Source: Rhytidiadelphus loreus (lineage: Eukaryota > Streptophyta > Bryopsida > Hypnales > Hylocomiaceae). Taken from it: DNA of 64,000 bases. Below are positions 1 through 12,717 of the stretch, piece by piece; position 1 is the first letter of the stretch, and every line of letters starts with the position of its first letter. Location: positions 89,789,447 through 89,853,446 of the forward strand of contig OX344761.1 in the NCBI GenBank assembly GCA_947034895.1, written 5' to 3'. The notes under the pieces were generated by a model. That model had not been told where the DNA came from and ran no database searches. It worked only from the letters and a program-made list of their open reading frames with translations. The translations under genes were made by a program, and so were the position numbers.

Positions 1-428
1 TCCAGCCTTGGTTGGAAATATGGCACTCTATTGATTGTCGATGGGGTGCCGGTTAGTAATGGGTGCCTTTACCCTAGATACTTGGGAGAATCTATTTGTT
101 GATTGAAAAGTTTGAGAGAAGTCAATTCCAAAAAGAATGAAGACATTCAACAACAAGAAGTGAATTTTCTATGATTTTTCAAGGCTGAAATGTTAAAGCA
201 TGAGTAGGCCCTTGTTGAAGTATATATAGGCAAACCTTTGTTAAAGCGTGGGCTAACATGTTTGCTCCCCCAATGCATTGCCATCATGATATAGGGTTGT
301 AAAGATTGTGCTAATAGATGGGCCACTAACGCAATTGGGAGGAACTTGTAGGCAACGGAATTGAGTGGATGGTGGTATTAGGGAGTTTTACCATAATTTA
401 GTTTTGTTGACATTTTGCATGACACACT

Positions 429-1394
429 AAGGTAAACCTGCCTATGACAAGCATAATGAGTGGTCTGATGTGTTGCAATTTGCCAAAAATTTCAGATTTT
501 TTTCCACATAAAGATAAATGTGAAGAATGATGACATCAATTGAAATTGTATTTTTTAGACAAAGTATGAATTTCCTATAAATTTTGGAAGTGTGCTGCCT
601 AATTAGCTCAAAAGAGTTTGTAGACTACCCCAAATCAACCAAAAGTGTTTTCATAATGGCCATCTTACCACCTAAATCAGTCATAACATTTTCTATCATG
701 GATACCAAATCTCCTAACATGGCCATCACACTGAAGAAATAAAAAAATAACTTTGATTGACAAGTTTACACTAAAAACGTGTAAGGTTCCTAACTTCCTA
801 CGACAGTCTCTAATAACTCCATGACCATCTCCCAAGGCATTAATTTTGGTCACTAACCACCCTAATGAAGTTCTAATGTCATTTATTAGCTAAAATCTGA
901 AATGGGTTGATGTAAGACTGTAATGGGGGTGTTTCTAGATGTTTGCATTAAGGTAGGTGGCTTAAAATCTACCCCTCTTCTTCAGATTGTCCTGTAGGTA
1001 GCTGTAGAATGGATGCAAGGTGATCCTTGAATGGACCTCTTTGCTCTGTTAATGAATTTAAGAAGAATTGTTTTTTTTATTGTAAGAACCAATCATTGGC
1101 TGTGATTTCTGCACATTTCTTCATAAGTCACAAGGGGACGGATTTTGGGACACCTATGGTCACAAATAGGTGCCTATGACCCAAATCTTTGAAATTTTAT
1201 AAGTAATTCAAAAATGCTTGGAAAAATATGAAACTACTTGTGTTGGATTCCACATCTATTTTTCTTTCTCTGAAAAATGAGCTAAAAATCATTTTGTCCT
1301 TGGAAACCTGTGAAAAAGGTGAATCAGCCCTTAAAGTGACCGTTTATGAGCACACTACCTTAGGTGGCTTGCCTGTCGTAGGCAGGTTTACCTT
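429..1394. repeat. Sequence bounded by 24-bp inverted repeats
   Basis: The left arm at 429-452 and the right arm at 1371-1394 are inverted copies beginning AAGGTAAACCTGCCTA. Inside lies a smaller element (about 954-1357) whose ends recur at 17610-18218 and 55308-55603. Probably a composite or nested TIR element. No coding frame. Confidence 0.6.
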
Positions 1395-1484
1395 ATGTCC
1401 TTAGGCATTCAAATTTTGTTAGTAAAAGCTATCTATATTCATTACCTTAGTTGAATATGTTTTGTTTGTTATGATGAGATCTTC

Positions 1485-1717
1485 CATTAGGAAAAATTTC
1501 AGGCCTGTAAAAGGCTACTAGTTTTTTATTTTCGGCAACTTTGCAATGCAAGTACAGAAAAAAATAGAATAATTTTTTTAAATTTTTTTTAAAATATTAA
1601 AAAAATATTAAAAAAGTCACCAGTATGATGGTGTTGATGTGGCATGTCAGATCGGGGGATCCCTAATTGCACCAGGGGACCTTGCAGCCCTTTGCACGCC
1701 TTAGATTTTTTCTAATG
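1485..1717. mobile_element. CATTAG-family MITE (233 bp)
   Basis: Begins CATTAGGAAAAATTT and ends as its inverted form AGATTTTTTCTAATG. AT-rich centre, GC-richer arms, and a gatgtggcatgtcag motif at the place where other copies have ACGTGGC. No coding capacity. Confidence 0.65.
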
Positions 1718-2288
1718 GTAACCTTGCATCCCTTGTTGCAAAGACCTCTACAAGGCGAGGTATATGCACTTTGTTTCATGACATTCTAACTCATGGCAGA
1801 AAAGATATTGAGTTTCAAAGTTTCTATGAATTAAAAAATTTAGAAATTTCTTTTTCCTTTTATTTTATTATACATATAATGGCAACGGCAAAGGGCACAC
1901 TAGTCCATATTGAAAACTTCCAATCGTGGAATGAATTTTACTTTTATTTGAGTGGTTTGCTGGATGCTTTAGGTTCCAGTTGCATAAATTCTGAGCCGCC
2001 CTCACATGGCGGCTGGACAGAGAAAAAAAACATTGACAGGAGTCCGGGATTCTTCACATCAACTGATCTACATGATAAAAAATAAAAATATAGAAAAGCA
2101 TCTGAGATCAGCATCCGTGCTAATCATATATTGGCTCTCCAAATGTACTTCGAACTTTTGAATGGTATATAACTAGAACTTGAGATTTGTATCAATGGAA
2201 GCACATCCAAAGCACTTTGAGTAGGTACAAGAAAATTTTAATTTAGACATTGGGAAATCATTTCAAAGGTAAAGTGAAAGTTTAAATA

Positions 2289-2490
2289 TTCTAGAGGTAT
2301 GGGCAAATCACGGTTACCAAAGCAAAATTTGGTCATTGACATTTCACATGTGGTCAAATGTAGAGTGTCAATGGTCAAATATAGCTTTGGTAATTGTGAT
2401 TTGGGATTCTTCACATCACATTTGACCAAATGTAGAGTGTCAATGGTCAAATTTTGGTTTGGTAACTATGAATTGCCAAGACCTCTAGAA
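2289..2490. mobile_element. Fold-back element (202 bp)
   Basis: Starts TTCTAGAGGT and ends ACCTCTAGAA. The arms are complementary through most of the length, for example ggttaccaaagcaaaatttgg against the sequence ending at 2460-2470. An internal direct copy of tagagtgtcaatggtcaaat lies at about 2362 and 2432. Superfamily not determined. Confidence 0.7.
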
Positions 2491-2582
2491 TTTTTTACTT
2501 CTACACCACATGTGGCCTCTTCTAGTATATATTTAGACTACTTTAATCTAAATTTGTATTAACCCATAACTATTAAGTTCAA

Positions 2583-3362
2583 CCCCTGAATTGCTTAAAT
2601 TGTATTTTTTAGCAATATAGAGATTTGGGGCAGCTCACTACAAATGAATTTTTTTCTTTCTTTGAAATTTCCACAAAACATGTGCCCAAGATATTTGAGG
2701 TGACAAAGAACTGGACAACTGCACTTCAGAAGATCACATTTGTATGAAAAAATGTTCAAAATGGTGGTGCTTCTTTGGATTATTTTTTCTAGACAAGTTG
2801 GCTACATGCTTGAATTTTTTTTGATCATTTGGAATTCTACATTATATAGGAAAAAAATAGTATCTAGGAAGAAGTAGAAAATGATTCAAAATCTGAAATT
2901 GATAAGAATTTAGTTATGGAACTGAAAAATGCCACTCCCAATGGTTGTAATGTTGTAATTAACAATCTACATCCTCTAATTTTATTTATTTTCCAAAAAT
3001 ATTGAAAATTGAGTTAAATAAAGGACTTAAAAGTTTATCTTAGAATAGAGATTCCATAACTACCTGCAAACTATCCACAACTAAAACTCCTCATAACTTT
3101 CATCTCATTAATAAAAATGGGCACATGTTTTGTGGAAAATCAAAATTTCAAAGAAATTTTTTTGTCACCTCAAATACTAATATCTTGTGATCTACACAGT
3201 GGAAATTTCTGAAATTTTTTCCACATCTTTTCAAAACAACTTACTAGCAGACTTTACAATTACATGTGTCTAAAAATATTATTTAAAAAAACTTGATACT
3301 TGTACTAGAAATGGTAGTTTTTGAGTGTTTTGGATAAAAACATAGTAAAAAATCTTTAGGGG
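2583..3362 (+). mobile_element. Diverged piggyBac-like element (about 780 bp)
   Basis: Left end TCAA then CCCCTGAATTG; right end CTTTAGGGGG. The interior shares blocks with 4941-5865, 40154-40550 and 47550-48080, including tggtggtgcttctttgga and acttgtactagaaatgg. Both ends have decayed from TTAA. Confidence 0.6.
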
Positions 3363-3369
3363 GTAGGCC

Positions 3370-4930
3370 TCCTTGTCCATCACTCAATCATTGATTTTGC
3401 TGCCATTTTGCAACTAGATACAAATGAAAAAAATTATATTTATTTTTTAGAGATTAAATAATATGTCTATTAAAAGTAAAAAAAGCTTCAGAGTTTTAAA
3501 TTATTGTGAATATTTTAAGAAAATAATGAAGAAAATTCATATTAAATACAAAATATACTCAAAATATCTAAAATCTTCAGCATAGATGTATAATATCATG
3601 GTATAAAACAAAGTTATAGTTTCATCCTAAAATTAGAAAATTAACAAACCATCCAAAGTTCATTTTGCTATAAAATGTTGAAATTTATAAATTTTTCAAA
3701 ATTTCTAAGCGGAGTAGAAACTACACTTGATAAGCTTCGTTTCATTAGTAGGATTCAAATTCAAAAATATCATTTTTATGGCTAAAATACACATCGAGAA
3801 TAAATAGCAAGAAAAGACCAAAACACACTATGAAGGTGATCTGTAGATTAAACATCTTCTTTAGAAAAGTCAATAATACCATACTAAGGAAATTTTCAAT
3901 ACTATTCATTGAAAACATATTCAATAAATTCCAAAAAAATTTGAATGAATTTTATTTTTTCCATTCTACAATCTTACAATAGGTGAAGTCATCCAAAAGA
4001 CACTTTGTATCCACAACAACATTACTAAATTACTTTTGGATGATCCACGTGATCATTTAATCATCCTTAAAATGGTGGTAAATATAACATTCATCACTCA
4101 TTCATTGCTATAAGGTGCAATGAAGTTCCACCGTATACTAGCAAAGAAGCCACTAGCCATATAAATTCCAAATGATAAATTAGAAGTTGAAGTAAGGTGC
4201 AATTATTTACAACTACCATATATACTTTGGGAAGGACCTTTATTGCTTGAAGGTCCAAAATCAGCCATACAGGAGTTCCAATGTTCGATTTCAAGGTTTT
4301 CACCATCACACAAAAAAAATTATGTGTAAGGCAAGTACAACCAAAATCATCATTGATCCAAAACTATCACTCATTTAGATTCTTGTCTTGAATGAATATA
4401 TTAATCTGAAGATGTATAAAGTTTGAACATTAAAACTTAGTGTTGATTTCATATTATTGGATCATTAGAACTTTGAAAATTCATAACTTATTCATAATAT
4501 GTCTAAATAATGCATGGTAGATTGTTGTTTGATTGCCAATATGATCCACAAATATCAAATTTTTTACACAATGAAAAATATGTTCAATTTGAGTTTGTAG
4601 CCATTATAGGTTTGCATACCTTCATAGGTATTCATCATGTTAGGTTTTTTAGGAACTTGTTGACTTTCTTCATAGCACTAGATAAATAACTTTCATTTTG
4701 TTGTATATTGTTTGTTTTTGTCTATCTTAGTAGTTGTGTAGATGAAATGTATGAGAATTTAGGTTCCCCTATGGTGTTTCTATGTACTCCACCCTTTTAA
4801 AATATGTTATCAAAAGGAAATTGTTATTTGGTGGTTACACTATTAATTTTTAGGGGATAATGAATTGAAATCAAAGAGAAATACTATCAAAACACCTTTT
4901 CTTTTTGTTTCGTTTATGTGTAATGATATG
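3370..4930. other. No gene seen; AT-rich unique or decayed DNA
   Basis: No repeat partner or coding signal was recognised here. A 71-codon minus frame at 4094-4309 has no recognisable features. Confidence 0.5.
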
Positions 4931-4940
4931 TATTTTTTAA

Positions 4941-5865
4941 CCCCTAAAGGACCGGACTGTGTTTTTTGGCTGTATAGAAATTTTGGGCAGGTACCTACGA
5001 GCGGAGATTTTCATATTTGGGGCTGAAATTTTAATAGAATGTGGGGGCGAGGAAGATCTTTCATATGCACCAAATTTCATGACATTTGGAAATACGAGTC
5101 AAAAGTTATAGCCTAATATGTTACTTTTTTTCCCAACCGGGCAGTTTGGGCAGATCAGAAAAAATCACTTTTTTCAGAAACAAAAATTTGGAATTGATTT
5201 TCTAGAGTTTTATATACACGAAAAGCTTTGAATCATTCCATTTTGATCAATGAGTCAAAAGTTATGAGGATTTTTTGTTTGCGGGCAGTTTTGGATTTCC
5301 TACTCTAAAATAAACTTTGAAATCCTTTATCTTACCCAATTTTCAATATTCTTGGACAAAAATAAAACCGTAGGATGTAGATACATTATAACAACATTTC
5401 GATCATTGGGATTGGAAATTTTCAATTCCATATTTAAATTGTAAATAATTTAGTATTTTTAATCATTCTCTACTAATACCTACTTACTATTTTTTTCCTA
5501 TATGTTGTACTATTCCAAATGATCTGAAATTTTTTATGCATGTGGCCAACTTTTCTAGGAAAACAAATCCAAAGAAGCACCACCATTTAGGTCATTTTTT
5601 CATAGAAATGTGAGCTTGTGAAGTGCAGCTGCCCTGCTTTTCGCAGGGTCAAAAAAATGATTTTAGTTCATTTGAATGCTTATATCTTGCAATCCACCCG
5701 GTGGAAATGTCTGAAATTTTTACCACATGTTTTTGATACTATATAATACAAGATCCTACGGTTAGATATGTCAAAAAAAGTTTTATTTCAAAATTTTGGT
5801 ACTTGTACTAGAAATGGCAGTTTTGGAGCGTTTTTGGTGAAAGTATAGTGACGGTCCTTTAAGGG
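4941..5865 (+). mobile_element. Non-autonomous piggyBac-like TTAA element, copy 1 (925 bp)
   Basis: Flanked by TTAA at 4937-4940 and 5866-5869. Ends are inverted: left CCCCTAAAGGACCGG, right (reverse complement) CCCTTAAAGGACCGT. The interior is AT-rich with no coding frame. Nearly the same sequence lies in opposite orientation at 45870-46796. The TTAA boundary with CCC termini is the hallmark of the piggyBac superfamily; the assignment is by ends only, since no transposase is present. Confidence 0.8.
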
Positions 5866-5949
5866 TTAAATATAAAAAAAAAACAATACAACAAACAAAT
5901 ATTGAAGCACTTCAAATGAATTTTATTAGGTTGGGCCCTTTGTATTTAA

Positions 5950-6475
5950 CCCCTTAAGGACTAGACATTCAAATTCTGAATAATGGATGAATGTAAATAT
6001 GTTCCAAACACACATACTCTAAGACTTTTTATCCATCCAATTTTATTGTAGAAATTTGTGTTAGGCATCTAATATTTGTACAATGTAGGTTTTCAAACTT
6101 TTTCTATACTTCAAAGGATGCAAGTATATTTCACCTCGAAAAGTAGCTTTTCCAATTTGAAAAACAATCCTTCAAATACAATTTGAATAAGTTTACAAAA
6201 TACAAATTTTAAAAGATTGTCATAATTCAAATGTATTATTTTGAATTGAGAGGAAAAAATCCTTTCGAATCTACTCATACCTAATCTAAATCAAATTTAG
6301 AAGGAATTTCTAATTTTTGAATTCAAATTTAATTGAAAAATATTAGTTGGTGTTAGGATAATTGGTTGGTGTTGTATGAATACAACTTATGCATCATATT
6401 TTGCACCTTTTTAAAAAAATAAAATAAATTATACACCTTCATAATTTTGGAAATTTGGTCAACCGCTCGTTCCTC
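5950..6475 (+). mobile_element. TTAA-type element, second subfamily, copy 1
   Basis: Left end TTAA (5946-5949) then CCCCTTAAGGAC. Sequence after it (attcaaattctgaataatgg) matches 38960 onward, where a second copy has its right TTAA end. The right end of this copy is eroded and only approximate. Confidence 0.55.
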
Positions 6476-7706
6476 AAGGTTTTAAAATTGAATCTAATTT
6501 AGTCAAAAGCACAATTAGAGGATATTTTTCAATAATAAATAAATGAAAATCATAAATTTTCATAATTATGTATACATAACCATTATATTGGTAACTTTGA
6601 AAAGACCACAATATAATTCATCAAAAGGGAAAGGGGGGGGGGCTAATTTAGATACTTTAACTTGTAGTGTTTCACAATCGTGAGTAAAAAATCAATTGAG
6701 ATTTTTATAATAATGCATTCAACTTATAAGAGTACCCAAGTATAGAGCATGTAATAAATCAAATTATCTAAGATAATTATCATATTTGTACCACAAATTC
6801 ATTGTTGACTATTTAAGCCGCCATGTACAAAATAGTAAATGCATGCTATTGGTATGTAGTAATACACTTAGACTCAATTGAATGGGATATTTCCCACAGT
6901 GGAAAGAATATCGAGGGTATATAATCATATAAAAATCTCATCCCTACAAAATTTTGCCTATATTTACATCTTTAAAAAGACAATCTAAATACACCTATAA
7001 TTAATAGTTTGAAAGATTGATCTTGAATACAAATATAATTAATAGTATGAAAATCCATTGCTTATTCAAACAATGTCATAAAATACATGCAACGAAAATA
7101 TTGAAATTGCCAATACGACCTAACAAAAAATAAAACACTTTAATAATATAAACCATCGTTGAATGTTATTTGAAAACCCTTTAGACCTACTTTATGAAAA
7201 CATTGGTGATTATGTATCTTATACTTGAAACTAGTATAGATTTTATTTTATTAGTAGTTCATATTGATACTCAACCTTTTTAGATGACATTCTTTACAAT
7301 TTTACATTCTTAACATATATTGAAAACCTTTCATATTGTGTACACATCTAATTGGATAATGTATACATCTCAAGTCCTAAGCACATGTGCACAAAGACGA
7401 TTTGTCCTTGAGATTGTGCATTAGAAAAGGTTGAGTGTAGTTTTGATTAGTTAATTACTGCACCCTTTACAATTTTATTGCCGTTTGAAAATGATTATAG
7501 TTTTCATCTCAAATAATAAATGTAGACATTCAAATAGTGTGACTTATGGATAGAGTGGACTACAAGAAATTCAAATTAATCAAGATTAACATAGACAAAA
7601 AGTCATCAACGTTAAGAAAAAAACAAACCTTAGTAATAAACTTGAACTACTTCACAATTACACACCAATTACAATATTAGACACAAAAGTAAGGTTTGCA
7701 TTCAAT

Positions 7707-8593
7707 CCCTAAAGGACAATTGAATGTTGGGGTAGGTTCCTACAAAATCAAATTTGAATGGATGTTTCTAAAATTTTGACACAAGGTGTATACACTAACT
7801 ACTTTTATGGAAACAAATTCCAATTGGATGCTTTGGTGAAGAATTATCAGCTACCCAATTTTTTTTGATAGTTTGGTGGCATCTTTCAAGCATCTTTCGC
7901 TATCATCCTCATCAACTTTTCAAATTCAACATGTGTGTTACTAATATGATATGGCATAAAATTTTCAAGAAATAAACTAATTTATTTCTAAAATCCCACT
8001 CCAAGAGAAGTATAACTTTGTTGATTGTGCTAGGGCAATTTTGAAAAAACAACATTATCTTCTAACTTCAAACACTATAATCTTGCAATCTATGAAGTCA
8101 AATATTTTTGAATTTTTTTCCAAAAATGTTTGTCTCTATGTTTTCACTATTTGGATTTCAGAAAACCAATTCCACAATGCTAAAAAAATCATCAAAAAAT
8201 GACTAGTGTATTGCTAAATCACTTGACCTTCTATCATAAGGTGACTTAAAGTAAGGTAGTCCCCTTATTTGCTTATAAAATATTGCATGAGTGTACCTAA
8301 AAATATATACCAAGGAATGATGTAAATCTTCATGTTTGTGTAGAGAAAAATATTTAATCAAAGAAGGCTTAGAGTCTACTAATCCCATTTTATTTTTTAA
8401 ATTTTCTCTTCAAACATTATAATCTTACAACCCGCTTGGTTAAATGCGCTAATTTTTTCTCAACTCACATTGAAATTATAATCTACTACACTTTTGTGTG
8501 GTTGGGACTTTTTTTTAAGTTTTAATTTTCAATTTTCACCAATGTATCCAAATTTTTTGAATTTTTTTCTTGATACCCCCTATCCTTTAGGAG
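7707..8593 (+). mobile_element. TTAA-type element, third subfamily (about 887 bp)
   Basis: Left end CCCTAAAGGAC at 7707; right end CCTTTAGGAG followed by TTAA at 8594-8597. The interior is shared with 40560-41107, for example ctataatcttg and a tttgaatttttttcca block, which shows a repeated family. No transposase frame. Confidence 0.6.
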
Positions 8594-8984
8594 TTAACAC
8601 ACTCACTAACTGTTTGTTTGCAAAATTATTGTTGATTTAAAAAATATCATGGTTCACATTAATTTTAAATGTGAATGCATAGGATAGACAATGTGGTTCA
8701 CAATATTTAAAAATAAGTTGTTCATAAGGGGGTAAACAAACTTATCACTCCAAAATTCCCAAAGAATTGAGACAATGCAATTTCCAACCTCACTATGCAC
8801 CCAGAAATGGTTGTAATAGCCACATACACACAAACACAAGAGTAACAATGACACTGAGCCGAAAAGAGTGTGCACATCCTAAACAATTAATTAGCCCCCC
8901 CTCTCTCTCAAAAATATCAATGACTTTAAATGCTTACCTTTGAAATTGCCGTTGATTTCTCAAAAAATTACAAGCAAAAGTCCA

Positions 8985-9150
8985 AATACGGATATAAATA
9001 TAGATACAAATACGGATATAGGATACAAAATGAATATTATATTATATATAAATACATAGTGAATATTAAACACAGATCCTACTCTACAAATATTGACAAA
9101 TATTGTATGGATATGATACAAATATGAATACATATACGAATACAAGTATG
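8985..9150. repeat. Cryptic ATACGGATATAAAT-type simple repeat
   Basis: Imperfect reiterations of atacggatataaatatagatacaa on the plus strand. The short frames on both strands here are tyrosine- or isoleucine-rich by-products of the repeat. Confidence 0.7.
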
Positions 9151-9967
9151 GGATGAATTGTCCCATAATGTTTGTCAATCAAAATGGTTTTAGAAAATTA
9201 CAAAAAGAGAGGGGGGAGGGGAATAAAAAATTTAAATTATTTTGGGTGCATAGTGACTGTGCATCCAAAAACAAATTTAATTTAAAATTTTGAGGCTAAA
9301 AAATTAATTAATTTCTGAGCTCACAAATAATTAAGGGGCACATTGTGACAGTTTGTCACAATATACCCAAAAGAAAAAGCTTATTAAATTTGATACCAAA
9401 ATTGCATTTATATTGCTTAGTATATACATTGGATAGACATTGAGATGTAGTTTCAGTGTTGTTTTGATGTACAAATTTAACCAAGAAGGATGCACCCCCG
9501 TGACTAAGGTAGTTACGGGGGTAGTTACCATTCTTGGATCGATAGGTGCATTCTTTATTTTTATAGTGAACAATGAAGTCATCCATCATAAACTTTTGGT
9601 TCTTAGCATCCTTCAAGGGTTAATCCAAATGGAAGAATATAGTTTCAAATAGTACAAATAGATGTCATGATTTTAAATTTATCTATTTTATATCAAAGAG
9701 CATGATAGGGGGTGGCCCCTTGGATGGTTCCAACTAGAATATCCTACCAAAAAATTAATTAATTACCAAAAAAGTGAAAATGAATTAAGAGAAAAAAACA
9801 CCAAAAGCACTGGATTGCATGGCTTGAGCATGGAGCTTGATATATTCTTGGAAAAAGAAAGAGAGAAATAAATCCAACCACTCTAAGTAGTTGGTGTACA
9901 TGAAGAATTTGTTTATTTAGGGTCCCATATTGGATTCTGAAAAGTTGGTCCAATGATGCTAGTGCGT

Positions 9968-10085
9968 AAACATGAAAATGCAAGCTTATTAGCCTTGAGC
10001 ATATGTATAAGTAGATATCCTACAACCATTGAAGGTGCTTATAATATAAATTCTTGAAATATAAGTATCTATAACATAATTATAT
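9968..10085 (-). repeat. Inverted partner of 52680-52800
   Basis: Reverse complement of the sequence ending in tatctacttatacatatgctcaaggc near 52750-52790. Shared landmarks are gcatatgtataagtagatat and caaccattgaaggtgctta here. Confidence 0.75.
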
Positions 10086-10979
10086 TATAATTATGAATGG
10101 TTTTTATTGTACCTATAACATATGTGTAAGGTTGAGAGTAGAGTACTTTGTTAGGGTTGTAAAAAGAGAGTATGATGAGCGTAGTGTTGGATAGAGGTGT
10201 AAAGAACATTATTTTAGGATAATTTGTGTATATTGGGGAGTGTTTGATTGTTTTCTAATTTTCATTTGTATAGTAGTATGCAAGTGGCGTATTTAATGGC
10301 AATGTTGCTAATTAATGTTAGAATTTTTTTTATAGCTGAATTAAGAATTTCAAGATGTTGCTGAAGTGGTTGTATAATGGTGTATAAGTCGTACCACAAG
10401 GACTTGCAGTAATTACCATTAGTGGTTGTGTATTCTAACCTAGGTTCTTAAGTGTTGCATTAGATGGGTTTACGGTGTCGCATTGTATATGTGTACATTA
10501 TATGAAATCCATAATTGTATGTTGAAGCGGAGGGTTTTTTTCATTGAAGTTTCAAGAGACATTTGGAGTGATGATCCTCTTGAACTTTAATTTTTTTACC
10601 TCTGTTAGACAACTACTTAATCCTAGTTCTTATATTCTTATACTTAGAGATGATTTGAAGCTTTATTTTGTTTGGTTAGAATTGTTAAAAATGAAACGTG
10701 AAACTTGTTTTACCTTTTGTTTGATTTTAAATGGATTAAAAGTCTACGTAGGGGATAAGGATAAAGTTATGGAGACAAAGGAATGGCCAATGGATGAAAG
10801 ATAGCCCATGTGGCGTTTTAGAGGCCAAAATCCACTTGCTTAGGTGGATGGCATGGAGGTTGAGGTGGCGGATGAGGTGGAGGCTCTTCTTCTTCCACCT
10901 CCAAGTTAGTTTAGGAGAACCGTGTGTTTAGAGGAGGAGAGCACTTTGTACATGGGTATTTTGGCTATGAAATTTTGGG

Positions 10980-11600
10980 AGGATGTTCATCTTGTTTTGG
11001 TGATTCCGAAAACCTATCACTCTCTCAAATTCGAGTTTTTGTGTGAAAGTTATGCTTGATGGAGTGAGAGAAGGAAATTTGTCATGAAGTTTGAGGGCAG
11101 AATTTTCAAGGGCTCATATCTATCTGATTATGAAGTTTTTGATTTTAATATTTGTCATGGTTGTTTATTGAGTTGTTAGATTTCCAAAAAGCTATCATTC
11201 TCTTAGTTTGGAGTTAGGATGCAAAAGTTATGGGCTTGAAGGTGAAGTAGTGAAGAGTTGTTTTTTGAATTAAAGAGGGTGAACTTGGATCGACTATAAA
11301 AGTCGGACAGTACCTTAGTTTTGAGTGAAACTTTGAAATGTTGTATATATTTGTGTTACCTTTCCAATGAGATATTACATGGTCAGTTTGGAGTTAGTAT
11401 GTGAGAGTTATAGCCTTGGAAGTGAAGTAGTAGTGAACTGCCTTTGAGTTAAAGAGAGTAAACTTTGACCGGCTATAAAAGTCGGACAGTATGAGGTTTT
11501 GAGTTGAAATTTGGATGTGTTATAGTTCTTTGAGTTAGCTTTCCAGAGAGATATCATACTCTCAATTTGAACTTTTGAAGAAGATTTGGCACTCATATTA
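10980..11600. repeat. Degenerate tandem repeat, period about 180 bp, with TATA-like palindrome
   Basis: The motif ctataaaagtcggacagta occurs at about 11294 and 11473 (period 179). Surrounding sequence (ttggagttag, agttatgggcttgaaggtgaagtag and tttccaatgagatat forms) recurs three to four times. In the first unit CGACTATAAAAGTCG is an inverted repeat around ATAAA. A related piece lies near 50800-50870. Probably LTR or untranslated-region sequence of a retroelement; unproven. Confidence 0.6.
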
Positions 11601-11784
11601 GTGTCGGGTACACTTTTGGAGGACTTTGTGCGGTTTATGCACAACTTATACCACTTTGTATAAACATGTGATATTTTATTTGATCTTTATGGTTCATGAT
11701 GGGGGTTATATGAGCATGATTATGAGGCAAATTATGAGGTTTAATTATGGGTATATTTGATTTTGGGATCCCTTGTATCTTGAG

Positions 11785-12081
11785 CCATTTCTAGTTGCAG
11801 TCAAGAATCTCGCGTTTTCTCAAGGCAAGGCCTCTCTACCCGACAATGGGCCTCTAAGAGACTTGTTTCAGTTGTTCCTCGTGTTGTTCCCCATGGAAAT
11901 ATAGTTAGATTATTACATAATTAAAAAAAATTATTTTTATTTTTAAATTGAAAAGATATTTTAATATAAATAAATATTATCCGACGTGGCAGTCTCTAGA
12001 CCATATCACACTTCTGTTGTGGCCAAATTCCCACAATCCAAGAACTTACAGTCTTCCAAAGGCCCAAAAGAACATCTAATG
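11785..12081. mobile_element. CATTAG-family MITE (about 297 bp)
   Basis: Right end ACATCTAATG is clear; the left end (CATTTCTAG) is decayed and approximate. It contains an AT-rich centre and the family motif cgacgtggcagtctct. Confidence 0.6.
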
Positions 12082-12717
12082 GCAATTAGTGAATGATATT
12101 TATTGAGCTTATATACCACTCAGTTTGGAGAAAACTTATCATTACATAATGTAAATTCAATAAATTGAATTTTTGTGTTGATGTGATGGTATAGTTAGTG
12201 GATCATTTTGGAAAGGTATTACTCAGAGGTAGAGCATATTAGAGCATAAGCAAACATCACATGCACAATTCATGGAATTAGAATAGTTACCTAGGTATAA
12301 CCATGGTAGGACAAGACGTTCAAGGTTTTTCTTTTTAAATATCTTGCATTCATAGGTATGAAGCATATGAATTTTGTATGTAAACAATATCATTTTTGGA
12401 GCTCATGTACTTCTTTGATATGTTATTGCATAAGGAGGGCTTTGATATTTGGATGAGTGAAGCATGGAAGAATGTGTATTTCTATGTCTATTTGTTGTAA
12501 ATTATATAGTGTATAAGGGGGGGCTAAAATAGGTGTTTGTAGACTTGACCCATGTATTGTCCATACCGGGATTTGAAAACATACATGATTTGGGCATCTA
12601 AATAGAAGGATTGTTCTAAAATTTATTTGATAAAGAGTCGTCAATATTTGGATTATTTGTCTATTTTTCAATGCTTGGGAATTATTGTGCAAGTAATGCG
12701 TTGGATGCAAGTATTAA

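Noticed and set aside
8930..9178. Tyrosine-rich and isoleucine-rich frames on both strands
   Set aside because: Translation of a cryptic simple repeat.
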